A DNA stretch of 64,000 nt from Spirosoma luteum DSM 19990 (GTDB taxonomy: Bacteria > Bacteroidota > Bacteroidia > Cytophagales > Spirosomataceae), in NCBI RefSeq assembly GCF_000374065.1, contig NZ_KB893245.1:310001-374000 (forward strand). Reading direction: 5' to 3'. Position 1 is the stretch's first letter. Each line of letters starts with the position of its first letter. Shown here one piece after another: positions 9,594 to 18,426 of this stretch. The position numbers and the translations under genes are program-made. A model generated the notes under the pieces. It searched no databases. It was not told the DNA's origin and was given only the letters and a program-made list of their open reading frames with translations.

Positions 9594-10351
9594 CCCGCTG
9601 TTAGGCCCCCGTCTAATTGAAGAGTCTGCCCTGTAACGAACGAGTTCTCGTCCGAGCAAAGCCACAAAATAGCCTGAGCAATCTCTTCTGGTTGCCCAAA
9701 CCGGCCCATCGGAATCATCCGGCGCATTTTCTCCTCCATAGCGGGTGCCTGCTGAATCAACTCATCAACCATAGCAGAGTGCGTGTAAACGGGGCAAACG
9801 GCATTCACACGAATTTGCTGCCGGGCATACTCCAGGGCCGCTGTTTTGGTAAGACCAATCACTGCGTGTTTCGATGCACTGTACGGTGCGCCCATCGGCA
9901 TACCGCGAACCCCTGCAATACTCGATACATTCACAATTCGCCCTCCCTTTACCTGAGTAAGCATTTGTTGAATCTGGTACTGCATCCCATAAAATACGCC
10001 CCCAACATTGACAGCCATGATATGGTCAAAGTCCGATTGAGTCTGTTCAATCAGGCGGCCATACTTACCACCGATACCCGCATTATTAATGCCGATATCT
10101 AACTGTCCATACACATCAATTGTATACCGAATGGCTGATTCAATCTGAGCAGGAACGGCTACATCACAGGCCACAAATAAGGCGTTGCCGCCCAGTTGGT
10201 GGATCTGCGAAACGACGCTCGGTCCACTGACTTGGTTAACGTCTGATACAACGACCGACGCGCCCGCTTTAGCGAAAGCAAGTGCCGTTGCCTGACCAAT
10301 GCCTGATCCGGCACCGGTAATAAAAACAATCTGGTTCGTAAAATCCGGCAT
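9590..10351 (-). CDS. Short-chain dehydrogenase/reductase (SDR), classical type
   Basis: NAD(P)-dependent oxidoreductase of 253 aa. It has the dinucleotide motif ITGAGSGIG (about residues 10-18), NNAGIGG, the active-site Tyr-x3-Lys in YSASKH, and the C-terminal TGQTLQLDGG typical of the FabG/glucose-dehydrogenase branch. An acidic residue after the second strand (SDVNQ) suggests NAD rather than NADP preference, which is inference. Substrate unknown. It faces ybeY and shares 4 nt with it. Confidence 0.88.
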   Translation of the reverse strand: MPDFTNQIVFITGAGSGIGQATALAFAKAGASVVVSDVNQVSGPSVVSQIHQLGGNALFVACDVAVPAQIESAIRYTIDVYGQLDIGINNAGIGGKYGRLIEQTQSDFDHIMAVNVGGVFYGMQYQIQQMLTQVKGGRIVNVSSIAGVRGMPMGAPYSASKHAVIGLTKTAALEYARQQIRVNAVCPVYTHSAMVDELIQQAPAMEEKMRRMIPMGRFGQPEEIAQAILWLCSDENSFVTGQTLQLDGGLTAG

Positions 10352-10733
10352 TGCTGAAAGAGGTGTGTAAGCAATCTTACTGCATTATTTAACTAATGTA
10401 TTGTGTATTCAGCCTGGATAATTACTAACCTGCTCCCAATTGTATTAACCACTTTTTATGGGGCTTTCTCCGCACTAAATCACTTATTTTTATAATAAAT
10501 ACTTGATGCTACTGGCTAAATTTAAGAATATTTCGAAACCTTAGGCTGATAAGTGACTTAATTGGTTAAAAAAGCTGGTTGCATTTTTCTAGTAAGTTTC
10601 CTGAAGATTATGGCCGTAGAAGGCTTTTAATCAGTTGTTTGGTAAAATTTTCTATTAGGATTATAATAGGTTTTTGTTAAAAAAAAAATCTTTATGTCAG
10701 TTCTTGTAGTATATATATAAACTTAGTTGCTAA
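10352..10733. other. AT-rich intergenic region upstream of the ferritin-like pair
   Basis: 382 nt without a convincing gene. It is strongly AT-rich, with poly-A around 10680 and an alternating TATATATA stretch at 10710-10719. The regulatory signals for both the SDR gene (minus) and the ferritin-like operon (plus) must lie here. TTG at 10704-10706 followed by TAAACTTA at 10718 is only a weak promoter match. Confidence 0.5.
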
Positions 10734-11492
10734 ATGACTGAGAAAAAACATAACTTCTTTAGCTCAATGGAAAAAGTTACTAACCGACCCGATACAGTGT
10801 CTTCGGCCGCGGCCAGTCGCCGGTCGTTCATTCGGGTAGCAGGAGCAGCAGCCGTAACCGGTGGATTGCTGACCGCTTGCTCTACTGCAGACGAAACCTC
10901 TGTTCAACCAACTGGTAGTGCCCGTGCAGCGGGTGATGTTGTCAACCTCCCTACTGGAGATGTAGGTATCTTATCTTTTGCTTATGTACTTGAGCAACTG
11001 GAAGCTGCCTTCTACGAAATGGTTGTAGCCAAACCCTACATGGGCATGACTGCGAACCAGAAGCAAATTCTCACCGATATTGGTGGTCACGAGATTATCC
11101 ACCGCGAATTTTTTAGAGTAGCAGTAGGCAATTTCGTGCCGAACCTAACCTTCGACTTCTCTGGGATTGATTTCAATGACAAAGGTTCCGTATTGCAGGC
11201 TGCTGCTGATTTTGAACTAGTTGGTGTAGGTGCTTATAATGGTGCTGGCAAGTACCTGAAAAGTGCCGATTATCTGACTCTTGCCGGCAAGATTGTATCG
11301 GTTGAGACTCGCCACCACTCTATCATCCGTGAACTGCAGTATCCCCGTCTGGATGCTTTCGCCGGTCCAACTATTGTTACCAGTGATACAGGCTTGCACA
11401 AGGCTTACGAGCCAACCTACGTATTGCCAATTGCGCAGAAATTTATTAAAGAGACAATCAGTGCCAGCGCACTATTAGCCAGCGTATCATAA
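10734..11492 (+). CDS. Ferritin-like domain protein, Tat/lipoprotein-type signal (1 of 2)
   Basis: 252 aa. A Tat-like motif SRRSFIRVAG at about 29-38 leads into a hydrophobic stretch ending LLTACS, so it is probably exported folded and may be lipidated at the Cys. The rest is a Ferritin_2-type four-helix bundle with likely di-metal ligands in VLEQLEAAFYE, GHEIIHREFF, ADFELVGVGAY and VETRHHSIIREL. Members are seen in Cytophagales and Deinococcus and linked loosely to stress or desiccation, without proven chemistry. ATG 10734 is used; an ATG at 10767 is also possible. It is 14 nt upstream of a related gene, so they form an operon. Confidence 0.82.
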   Translation: MTEKKHNFFSSMEKVTNRPDTVSSAAASRRSFIRVAGAAAVTGGLLTACSTADETSVQPTGSARAAGDVVNLPTGDVGILSFAYVLEQLEAAFYEMVVAKPYMGMTANQKQILTDIGGHEIIHREFFRVAVGNFVPNLTFDFSGIDFNDKGSVLQAAADFELVGVGAYNGAGKYLKSADYLTLAGKIVSVETRHHSIIRELQYPRLDAFAGPTIVTSDTGLHKAYEPTYVLPIAQKFIKETISASALLASVS

Positions 11493-11506
11493 ACCACTCG
11501 ACTCCA

Positions 11507-12322
11507 ATGAACTTACAAAACATATTTAGCGAAATAGAGAAAGTGGATGGCGAGATTTTTGATCGTCTTGCACACGTCTCGCGTCGGGGCTTATTCAGCT
11601 CACTGACGAAAAAAACCATTGCAGTAGCGGCTCCGGCCATCATGGCATCGGCCCTGAACAAATCGTACGGACAGGCTTTGCCACAGGGTGTGAAAGATGT
11701 ATTAAACTTTGCACTTGCCCTGGAGTATCTGGAATCTGGATTCTACAACACAGGTGGTAACCTGACGATGATTCCGACGATATACAAAGAGGCTTTCGAA
11801 ATCATCCGTCGGCACGAAGAGGTACACGTTAAGTTACTCAGAACGGTGTTGGGCGCAGATGCTATCCCAATGCCAAAGTTTGACTTCACGGCCAAAGGTA
11901 CTTTCCCAGATGTTTTTAGTAACTTCCAAACGTTTTCTGCAGTTGCTCAGACTTTCGAAGACACGGGCGTTCGGGCGTATAAGGGACAGGCCCCTAACCT
12001 GATGGTGGCACCAGCAATTTTACAGGTTGCGCTGCAAATTCACGCTACCGAAGCTGCTCACGCAGCCAACGTACGTCAGTTGCGGGGTCAGAAGGGCTGG
12101 ATCACGGGTGGTACCGCAGCTATGCAGGGTCTTCCTGCCGTTGTAAATGCTAGTTATGCCGGTGAAGAAAACGTCGTACAGGCCGGCGCTAATTTAGCTA
12201 GCTTACTGGTAGGTAATGCTGCTCTGAAAATTCCAATTACTATGGATATGGTTACCGAGTCATTCGATGAGCCTTTAACCAAAGATCAGGTATTAGCCAT
12301 CGTTGCTCCTTTCTTTGCCTAG
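11507..12322 (+). CDS. Ferritin-like domain protein, Tat-type signal (2 of 2)
   Basis: 271 aa, related to its upstream neighbour. The N-terminus has SRRGLFSSLTKK followed by a hydrophobic segment ending SYGQA, a twin-arginine-type signal without a lipobox Cys. The bundle keeps the same spaced acid/His positions: LALEYLESGFY, RRHEEVHVKLL, TFEDTGVRAY and IHATEAAHAAN. The two gene products probably work together in the periplasm, perhaps as a hetero-oligomer binding iron or manganese; that is inference from adjacency. The transcript ends at a long hairpin at 12346-12402. Confidence 0.82.
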   Translation: MNLQNIFSEIEKVDGEIFDRLAHVSRRGLFSSLTKKTIAVAAPAIMASALNKSYGQALPQGVKDVLNFALALEYLESGFYNTGGNLTMIPTIYKEAFEIIRRHEEVHVKLLRTVLGADAIPMPKFDFTAKGTFPDVFSNFQTFSAVAQTFEDTGVRAYKGQAPNLMVAPAILQVALQIHATEAAHAANVRQLRGQKGWITGGTAAMQGLPAVVNASYAGEENVVQAGANLASLLVGNAALKIPITMDMVTESFDEPLTKDQVLAIVAPFFA

Positions 12323-12345
12323 TAGAAGCCAGGAATAAATACAGT

Positions 12346-12402
12346 ACGTTAAAAAGAGGAAGTGCCCGGGAAATTTTTCCGGGCACTTCCTCTTTTTAAC
12401 GT
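12346..12402. terminator. Bidirectional terminator
   Basis: A perfect 24-bp stem (12346-12369 with 12379-12402), extended by A-T pairs in the loop, with an A5 run on one side and a T5 run on the other. It lies between the convergent ferritin-like and PfkB genes. Confidence 0.88.
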
Positions 12403-12413
12403 TATTACCAGCT

Positions 12414-13331
12414 TTACGATAGGCCAAAAGCCGACAGTGTTACAAATTCGTTTACCCTCGCTTGGATTTCATCCTGCGATAAGTTCATAATGCGCTCGGC
12501 CCCGAATTTTTCGACGCAGAACGAAGCCATGGCTGAACCGTAAATAATAGCACGCTTCATGTTGTCGAATGAAATATCATCCGTTTTGGCCAGATAGCCA
12601 ATGAAACCACCCGCAAAAGTGTCGCCTGCGCCGGTTGGGTCAAAAACTTCCTCCAGGGGTAAGGCAGGGGCGAAGAAGACTCTGTCTTCACTGAAAAGAA
12701 GTGCTCCGTGCTCTCCCTTTTTAATAATAACCGTTTTGGGTCCCAGGGTCTTAATTTTGGCCGCAGCTTTCACTAGTGAATATTCTTTTGTTAACTGCCG
12801 CGCTTCTTCGTCATTGACCACTAGTACATCCACTAATTTCAGGAGGCTCATCAAGTCTGGATTGGCAATTTCAATCCACAGGTTCATCGTATCCAGCACG
12901 ATGAGCTTAGGCCGTTTGTGTAACCGCTCAATTACCATTTGCTGGATGGCAGGAGCCGTATTACCCAGCATTAAGTATTTGCAATCCTGATATGATTCTG
13001 GAATGATTGGATCAAAATTTTCCATAACGTTCAGTTGCACTTCAACCGTATCGCGGGTGTTCATGTCGTTATGGTATTTACCCGACCAAAAAAATGTTTT
13101 TTCTCCTTCTCTGATTTCCAACCCTTCGGTATCAACGCCATGCTGATTGAGATCGGCAATCATCGCCTGTGGAAAATCATCGCCCACAACAGCGACGAGA
13201 TTGTTGTCTTTCGTAAAGTACGAAGCTGAGAGAGTAATGTAGGTAGCAGCACCACCAATAATTTTGTCGGTCTTGCCGAATGGGGTTTCCAGGGCATCGA
13301 ATGCAACGGAACCAACGGTTAATAAGCTCAT
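12414..13331 (-). CDS. PfkB family carbohydrate/nucleoside kinase
   Basis: 305-aa ribokinase-fold sugar kinase. Near the N-terminus is the family Gly-rich IIGGAATYITLSAS; near the C-terminus is the signature DPTGAGDTFAGGF with the catalytic Asp and anion hole. The sequence resembles the adenosine-kinase-like branch frequent in Bacteroidota, but the substrate cannot be read from the sequence. The start at ATG 13331 (MSLLTVGSVAFD) is the family start; the longer frame to 13403 adds a non-homologous leader. It follows a GNAT-like gene by 74 nt and may be co-transcribed with it. Confidence 0.87.
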   Translation of the reverse strand: MSLLTVGSVAFDALETPFGKTDKIIGGAATYITLSASYFTKDNNLVAVVGDDFPQAMIADLNQHGVDTEGLEIREGEKTFFWSGKYHNDMNTRDTVEVQLNVMENFDPIIPESYQDCKYLMLGNTAPAIQQMVIERLHKRPKLIVLDTMNLWIEIANPDLMSLLKLVDVLVVNDEEARQLTKEYSLVKAAAKIKTLGPKTVIIKKGEHGALLFSEDRVFFAPALPLEEVFDPTGAGDTFAGGFIGYLAKTDDISFDNMKRAIIYGSAMASFCVEKFGAERIMNLSQDEIQARVNEFVTLSAFGLS

Positions 13332-13405
13332 TTTTGCTTGGTTTATAGTCAGCGGTTTAAGGGGTGCCGTGTATTGATTACCCGACAGAGCCTCTATCCG
13401 CAAAC

Positions 13406-14602
13406 CTATTTTCTCCGCCCAATTACCGGGCAGCGTTTAAATGGTTTCGTTTCGTCGAAAAGTTTGCGGTACGTAATGTGGGTTTTAACAATTTTTGACC
13501 CTAACTGGCTAACAAAGCGCACCATGATCGGGTTAAAATCGCCCACCCAGTTCATTTCCAATTCGGTGTATTGAAAGCTGGGGTTATTGTCGGCTTCGTG
13601 TGGCATCCGTAAGGCAATGGCTGCTTCAACGCCCTTTCCCTGATGCTCCGGGGCTACACCAAATACCACCCCAAAAGCTTTGTGGTTGGTTTTTAGCAGC
13701 ATATGCCACAGAAACTTCAGCTTCCCTAGTAAATTCATTTTGCCATTCACGTGCTTGAATACCTGATTCAGTTCAGGTAAGCACACAAAAAAAGCAACCG
13801 GCTCATCAAGGTAATAGGCAAAATAAATAATCTTTTCGTCAATGACCGGCTTGAGCTTTTCCATTAATGACTGCGCCTGCCCAGCCGACATTTCCTTCAC
13901 GCCACTGTGTCCTCCCCAGGCAGCATTGTAAATATGGCGGAATTGCTCCGCGGCTGCAGGAAGGTGTTTTTTGTCGATCGTTCGAAACGTGTAATCCGGA
14001 TTTTCGTAGATGCGTTTTGCCCTGTCTTTCACCGCCTGCGACATTTCGGTTAGTTTTGCCCAGGTTGTTGGAATACCAAACGTGAATTGTTTGAAGTAAT
14101 CCTGAAAACCGTACTGCTCGAAGAACGGAATGTAGTACGGCTTTGTGTACGGCATACAGTAGTTCGGCTCCCGGTCAAACCCGTCCACCAATAACCCCCA
14201 CCAGCGGTCGCGGTCGCCAAAGTTCACGGGGCCGTCCATGGCTTCCATACCCCGATTTTGAAGCCATGATTTTGCCGCGTCGAATAAAGCAAAAGCTGCC
14301 TTCTGGTCGTCAATGCATTCGAAAAAACCAGTCCCTCCCGTAGGTTGTTCATTATCCAGACTGGCAATTTCGTGATCGATAAAAGCCGCGATACGTCCAA
14401 TGGTGCCGCCCTTATCGTCCAGTAGCAGGAACCGTACGCATTCACCCTGTTCGAATCGCTTGTTTCGGGATGGGTCAAAAACCTCCTCTACATCAGCATC
14501 CAATGGACGAATCCAGTACGGGTCATTCTTGTAAAGACGAACCGGAAACTGGATAAATTCTTTCTGATGCTGAGCGTTTTCGCCTACTTCAACTAGCTTC
14601 AT
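13406..14602 (-). CDS. GNAT-superfamily-like protein, about 398 aa
   Basis: Conserved Bacteroidota protein with an acyltransferase-like fold. The N-terminal part has FIQFPVRLYKNDPYWIRPLD and a region about residues 85-160 with GGTIGRIAAFIDHE and GPVNFGDRDRWWGLLVDGF. The C-terminal part has AYYLDEPVAFFVCLPE and APEHQGKGVEAAIALRM, which resembles the acetyl-CoA-binding Q/RxxGxG/A loop of GNAT enzymes. Substrate unknown. ATG 14602 (MKLVEVGENAQ) is preferred over 14635. No signal peptide. It is transcribed just upstream of the PfkB gene. Confidence 0.72.
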   Translation of the reverse strand: MKLVEVGENAQHQKEFIQFPVRLYKNDPYWIRPLDADVEEVFDPSRNKRFEQGECVRFLLLDDKGGTIGRIAAFIDHEIASLDNEQPTGGTGFFECIDDQKAAFALFDAAKSWLQNRGMEAMDGPVNFGDRDRWWGLLVDGFDREPNYCMPYTKPYYIPFFEQYGFQDYFKQFTFGIPTTWAKLTEMSQAVKDRAKRIYENPDYTFRTIDKKHLPAAAEQFRHIYNAAWGGHSGVKEMSAGQAQSLMEKLKPVIDEKIIYFAYYLDEPVAFFVCLPELNQVFKHVNGKMNLLGKLKFLWHMLLKTNHKAFGVVFGVAPEHQGKGVEAAIALRMPHEADNNPSFQYTELEMNWVGDFNPIMVRFVSQLGSKIVKTHITYRKLFDETKPFKRCPVIGRRK

Positions 14603-14857
14603 CACGGACCTGAAACGGGGCAAATCTGAAAACAAAAGGCGAATATAGCCAAAAGTGCTTGAGTCGCTTCGGTAGCGCTACCGTTTTACCCGCAACAATC
14701 CGTAACTTCGCCCATATGAACAGGACCATTTCGGCCATGCTGACTAAGAGAACCTCCGTTTTATCCGCTCGTTGTTGTTGCTGAACAAGTGCGCTTACAC
14801 CACCTGCTATTCGGTAGGTCATCTACCTATCAGTTTCCCGAAACTAGTTATCAGTCA

Positions 14858-16345
14858 ATGCAACCGCTTCACTTATACAATACACTTTCCCGAAAAAAAG
14901 AACTGTTTGAACCGCTAAATCCACCGTACGTAGGCATGTACGTTTGTGGACCAACGGTCTATAATTACGTTCACCTGGGTAACGTCCGCACTTTTCTGAC
15001 GTTTGACACCCTTTATCGCTACCTGACTTTTATTGGCTACAAGGTTAGATATGTCCGTAACCTGACCGATGTTGGTCATCTGGTAGGCGATGGCGATGAG
15101 GGCGAGGATAAGATTGGACGTATGGCCAAACTGGAAAAGGTGGAGCCTATGGAAATTGTGCAGCGGTTTACCAATGACTTTCATACGGTGATGAGTCAGT
15201 TCAATACCATTCCGCCCAGCATTGAACCGACTGCTACCGGCCATATGGTTGAGCAGATTGAAGCGGTTCAGGCACTGCTGGCTAATGGACTGGCCTATGA
15301 ATCGAATGGCTCAGTTTATTTTGATATTGAAACGTATAATAAGCGGGGGGGGCAATATGGAAAATTATCGGGCCGGATTCTGGACGATCTGCTGAATGAG
15401 ACCCGTGAACTGGATGGACAATCCGAAAAACGCAGCCCGCTCGATTTCGCCCTTTGGAAAAATGCTTCTCCTGAGCATATTATGCGCTGGAATTCTCCCT
15501 GGGGAGCGGGTTTTCCTGGCTGGCACCTGGAGTGCACCTGTATGAGTACCAAATATTTAGGCAAGCAATTTGATATTCACGGGGGGGGGATGGATTTGAA
15601 GTTTCCCCACCACGAATGCGAGATTGCTCAGGGCGATGGTCTGACCGGGCACGATCCGGTACGCTACTGGATGCACTCGAACATGCTGACGGTCAATGGT
15701 CAGAAAATGTCGAAGTCGCTGGGTAATTCGTTCCTGCCAGCCGAACTGTTTTCTGGTTCCCACCACCTGCTGGAGCAGGCATATAGTCCTATGACCGTTC
15801 GATTCTTCATGCTTCAGTCGCATTATCGCAGTACGCTCGATTTTTCGAATGATGCGCTCAAAGCGGCTCAGAAAGGCTATCGCCGGTTAGCCAATGGGTT
15901 GAGGGTTAGTAGAAAGTTAACCTATGCGCCTACCGACGAAAACGGTTTTGACGAAACAAAGCAGCGGGATATTCGGCAGGCCGTCCAGCAATTTTATGAG
16001 GCCATGAACGACGATCTCAACACGGCTGTTGGCATTGCCCAATTGTTCACGCTGCTGAAATATATCAATATGCTTTACCTGAACCAACTCCAGGTGTCGG
16101 CTCTGGGCGAGGAGGTGTTTAATCTGCTCAACCAATCATTTGCTACATTCATGCAGGATGTACTGGGTTTGCTGGAAGAAGGAACGGATAAGCAACCCGT
16201 TCTGGAAGGCTTACTGACTCTTTACCGTGAATACAAGGAACAAAAGCAATACGACAAAGTAGATCAAGTTCGTTCGTACTTCAAGGCGCAGGGACTGGCT
16301 ATCAAAGACATGAAACATCAGATTGACTGGGCCTACGAAGAGTAA
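14858..16345 (+). CDS. cysS: Cysteinyl-tRNA synthetase
   Basis: Class I aminoacyl-tRNA synthetase charging tRNA-Cys, 495 aa. It has the zinc-binding Cys in YVCGPTVYNYVHLGN, which also holds the HIGH signature (HLGN), the second zinc segment in WHLECTCMS, HGGGMDLKFPHHECE, and the KMSKSLGN loop. The C-terminal helical anticodon region is complete. ATG 14858 (MQPLHLYNTLSRKKE) fits the family; the open frame to 14789 is unrelated. Two long G runs lie in the coding strand, G8 at 15345-15352 and G9 at 15581-15589. Confidence 0.96.
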   Translation: MQPLHLYNTLSRKKELFEPLNPPYVGMYVCGPTVYNYVHLGNVRTFLTFDTLYRYLTFIGYKVRYVRNLTDVGHLVGDGDEGEDKIGRMAKLEKVEPMEIVQRFTNDFHTVMSQFNTIPPSIEPTATGHMVEQIEAVQALLANGLAYESNGSVYFDIETYNKRGGQYGKLSGRILDDLLNETRELDGQSEKRSPLDFALWKNASPEHIMRWNSPWGAGFPGWHLECTCMSTKYLGKQFDIHGGGMDLKFPHHECEIAQGDGLTGHDPVRYWMHSNMLTVNGQKMSKSLGNSFLPAELFSGSHHLLEQAYSPMTVRFFMLQSHYRSTLDFSNDALKAAQKGYRRLANGLRVSRKLTYAPTDENGFDETKQRDIRQAVQQFYEAMNDDLNTAVGIAQLFTLLKYINMLYLNQLQVSALGEEVFNLLNQSFATFMQDVLGLLEEGTDKQPVLEGLLTLYREYKEQKQYDKVDQVRSYFKAQGLAIKDMKHQIDWAYEE

Positions 16346-16380
16346 AGTGATTAACAGAAAGGACGATTAATGCCAACCAA

Positions 16381-17385
16381 ATGACAAAATTTACTCTTTT
16401 TCTAGCGGGCCTGACGTTTGTTGTTATTTCCTGCAAAGAGAAACCAAAACAAACCAATACCGACCAGACGGCAACCGTTTCGGCTCCGCCGTTCAATGCC
16501 GATTCGGCCTATGCTTATATTGAAAAGCAGATGAATTTTGGTCCACGTGTCCCCAACACACCGGCCCATGTGCAAACGGGCAATTACATTGTAACTAAGT
16601 TCAAACAATTTGGCTGTACAGTAACGGAACAGAACTTTGTGGCCACCACCTGGGACGGTAAGAAATGGAATGCCCGGAATATTATAGCCAGTATTAATCC
16701 ACAGGCTACCAAACGTGTTTTTGTTTCTTCCCATTGGGATTCAAGGCCATTCGCTGACAGCGATACCATACCAGCCAACCAAACGAAACCCGTACCGGGT
16801 GCCAACGATGGAGCCAGTGGGGTGGCGGTAATGCTGGAATTAGCCCGCACGATTCAGCAGTCCAAATCGAATCCAAGCATCGGCATCGATTTTGTCTGTT
16901 TCGATGTCGAAGATTTGGGTAATAGCGACAAGGCCGCTAAGGATTACGAAAAAGAAAGCGGAACTATTGACTACCTGGGTTATGGATTGGGGTCGCGCTA
17001 CTGGGCTAAAAACTTACACAAGCCTGGGTATTCTGCTTATTACGGTATTCTACTCGATATGGTTGGTGGTAAAGGAGCTACATTTCCAAAGGAGGGGTAC
17101 TCCATGAAAGTGGCACCAACGGTTGTAAACAACGTGTGGCAAACAGCCAGCCGGTTGGGTTACAGCCAGTATTTTGTTAGTACACCGGGCGGAGAAATCA
17201 CGGATGATCACATTGCCCCAAATACCATCGCCAAGATTCCGACCATCGACATCATACAGATGAATTTGCAGACGGGAGGCTTTTTCCCGGCTCACCATAC
17301 GCTGGCTGATGATATGAGAAACATTGACCGGGGAACGTTGAAAGCCGTTGGACAAACCTTACTGCAGGTATTGTATAATGAATAA
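16381..17385 (+). CDS. M28 family peptidase, glutaminyl-peptide cyclotransferase-like lipoprotein
   Basis: 334 aa. The signal peptide ends in VVISCKEK, a lipobox, so it is probably a periplasmic lipoprotein. The M28 zinc-site motifs are present: SHWDSRPFAD (His/Asp), GANDGASG, DFVCFDVEDLG with the catalytic acid, and ITDDH. The pattern (HWDSRPFADxD, GANDGASGVAVMLELAR) fits type II glutaminyl cyclases of Bacteroidota such as the P. gingivalis enzyme rather than aminopeptidases; these turn N-terminal Gln into pyroglutamate on exported proteins. It lies 35 nt after cysS and overlaps the next small lipoprotein gene by 8 nt. Confidence 0.82.
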   Translation: MTKFTLFLAGLTFVVISCKEKPKQTNTDQTATVSAPPFNADSAYAYIEKQMNFGPRVPNTPAHVQTGNYIVTKFKQFGCTVTEQNFVATTWDGKKWNARNIIASINPQATKRVFVSSHWDSRPFADSDTIPANQTKPVPGANDGASGVAVMLELARTIQQSKSNPSIGIDFVCFDVEDLGNSDKAAKDYEKESGTIDYLGYGLGSRYWAKNLHKPGYSAYYGILLDMVGGKGATFPKEGYSMKVAPTVVNNVWQTASRLGYSQYFVSTPGGEITDDHIAPNTIAKIPTIDIIQMNLQTGGFFPAHHTLADDMRNIDRGTLKAVGQTLLQVLYNE

Positions 17386-17782
17386 TCTACGATGGATGAC
17401 GCATCCACTCCTTTGGGTAATACTCCTGACAGGAAGCATTTTGAGTTGTGACACAGTACAAGACCGGTTTGGCCAACTCGACCTGAAGAAATGGCGGGGC
17501 GACCGGGGGGGGTGCGATGGCATTCGGGCGACACTCCTGCCTGCGTTCAAGGCGGAAGTGCAAAATCTGAAAGGCAAAAGGACTAATACGATAGGTGACT
17601 TGTTAGGTCGGCCAGACATTAACCAGATTGCCGACCGAAATCAGAAATTCTACATTTACTTCCTGGAAAAAGGCCCTCATTGCGAACAACCAGGTGTTAA
17701 ATCAACGAGTCGCTCGGTGGCTATCCGCATGAGCGCTATGGGAATAGCAACAGAGATTACGTTTCAAAATGGATTGCCCTGA
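17378..17782 (+). CDS. Small hypothetical lipoprotein, 134 aa
   Basis: Family not recognised. The N-terminus is a lipoprotein signal (LLWVILLTGSILSCDT) with the Cys at about residue 24. The mature part is basic, has three further Cys residues (GGCDG, PHCEQ), and ends with alternating hydrophobic strands (SVAIRMSAMGIATEITF). ATG 17378 overlaps the stop of the glutaminyl-cyclase-like gene (ATGAATAA), indicating translational coupling; an upstream in-frame start at 17348 lies inside that gene. A role linked to the cyclase is inference only. Confidence 0.72.
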   Translation: MNNLRWMTHPLLWVILLTGSILSCDTVQDRFGQLDLKKWRGDRGGCDGIRATLLPAFKAEVQNLKGKRTNTIGDLLGRPDINQIADRNQKFYIYFLEKGPHCEQPGVKSTSRSVAIRMSAMGIATEITFQNGLP

Positions 17783-17788
17783 GTAGTC

Positions 17789-18361
17789 TTAGCGGTAAAA
17801 CTTTTTCCGTTCAATCATCTCTTCTACCGTTTCCGGCACCATATACCGGATAGAGCGGTTTGCCCGGATACTGTCTCGAATGAAGGTGGCTGATATATCT
17901 AGCAACGGTGCTTCCACCAGATGGACATTTGCATGAGCTTTCAGTCCGCTTTCTTCACTGCGGGGACGGGGATACACGTACAAACCATAGTATTCGAGAA
18001 TCTTATCGTAGTTCTTCCAATTAGTAAACTGCTCCAGATTATCCCCGCCCATAATGAGCCGAAAGGTGTGTTGCGGATACTTTTCGCTGAGACGTGTTAA
18101 CGTATCAATCGTGTAACTTGGTTTAGGCATCGAGAACTCGATGTTGTTGGCTTTAAGACGGCTATTGTCGGCAATGGCCCGCTCTACCATGTCGAGTCGG
18201 TCAAACTCGTGTAGCAGACTTTTGGTTTTCTTAAACGGATTTTGGGGGGACACAATAAACCAAACCTGTTCCAGATCGGTGTTGGTAGCCATCGTGTTGG
18301 CAATAATTAAGTGACCAATGTGGATGGGGTTAAAGGAGCCAAAGAATAAGCCAATTTTCAT
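17789..18361 (-). CDS. nadD: Nicotinate-nucleotide adenylyltransferase
   Basis: Transfers AMP to nicotinate mononucleotide in NAD synthesis. 190 aa; it begins directly with the nucleotidyltransferase motif GLFFGSFNPIHIGHL (HxGH in IHIGH) and has the second motif as DISATFIRDSIRANRSIRYMV (ISxTxxR). ATG 18361 is the family start; the longer frame to 18415 adds a non-homologous leader. It lies 65 nt after gmk on the same strand, a common pairing in Bacteroidota. Confidence 0.94.
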   Translation of the reverse strand: MKIGLFFGSFNPIHIGHLIIANTMATNTDLEQVWFIVSPQNPFKKTKSLLHEFDRLDMVERAIADNSRLKANNIEFSMPKPSYTIDTLTRLSEKYPQHTFRLIMGGDNLEQFTNWKNYDKILEYYGLYVYPRPRSEESGLKAHANVHLVEAPLLDISATFIRDSIRANRSIRYMVPETVEEMIERKKFYR

Positions 18362-18426
18362 AAGCGCAATGAGCGGGGAGTTAGGATCGAGACTGTCGCG
18401 CGTCTGTATTCTCACTCCTAACTCTG

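Noticed and set aside
9617..10102. 161-codon plus-strand frame
   Set aside because: It is antisense to the SDR gene with intact catalytic motifs.
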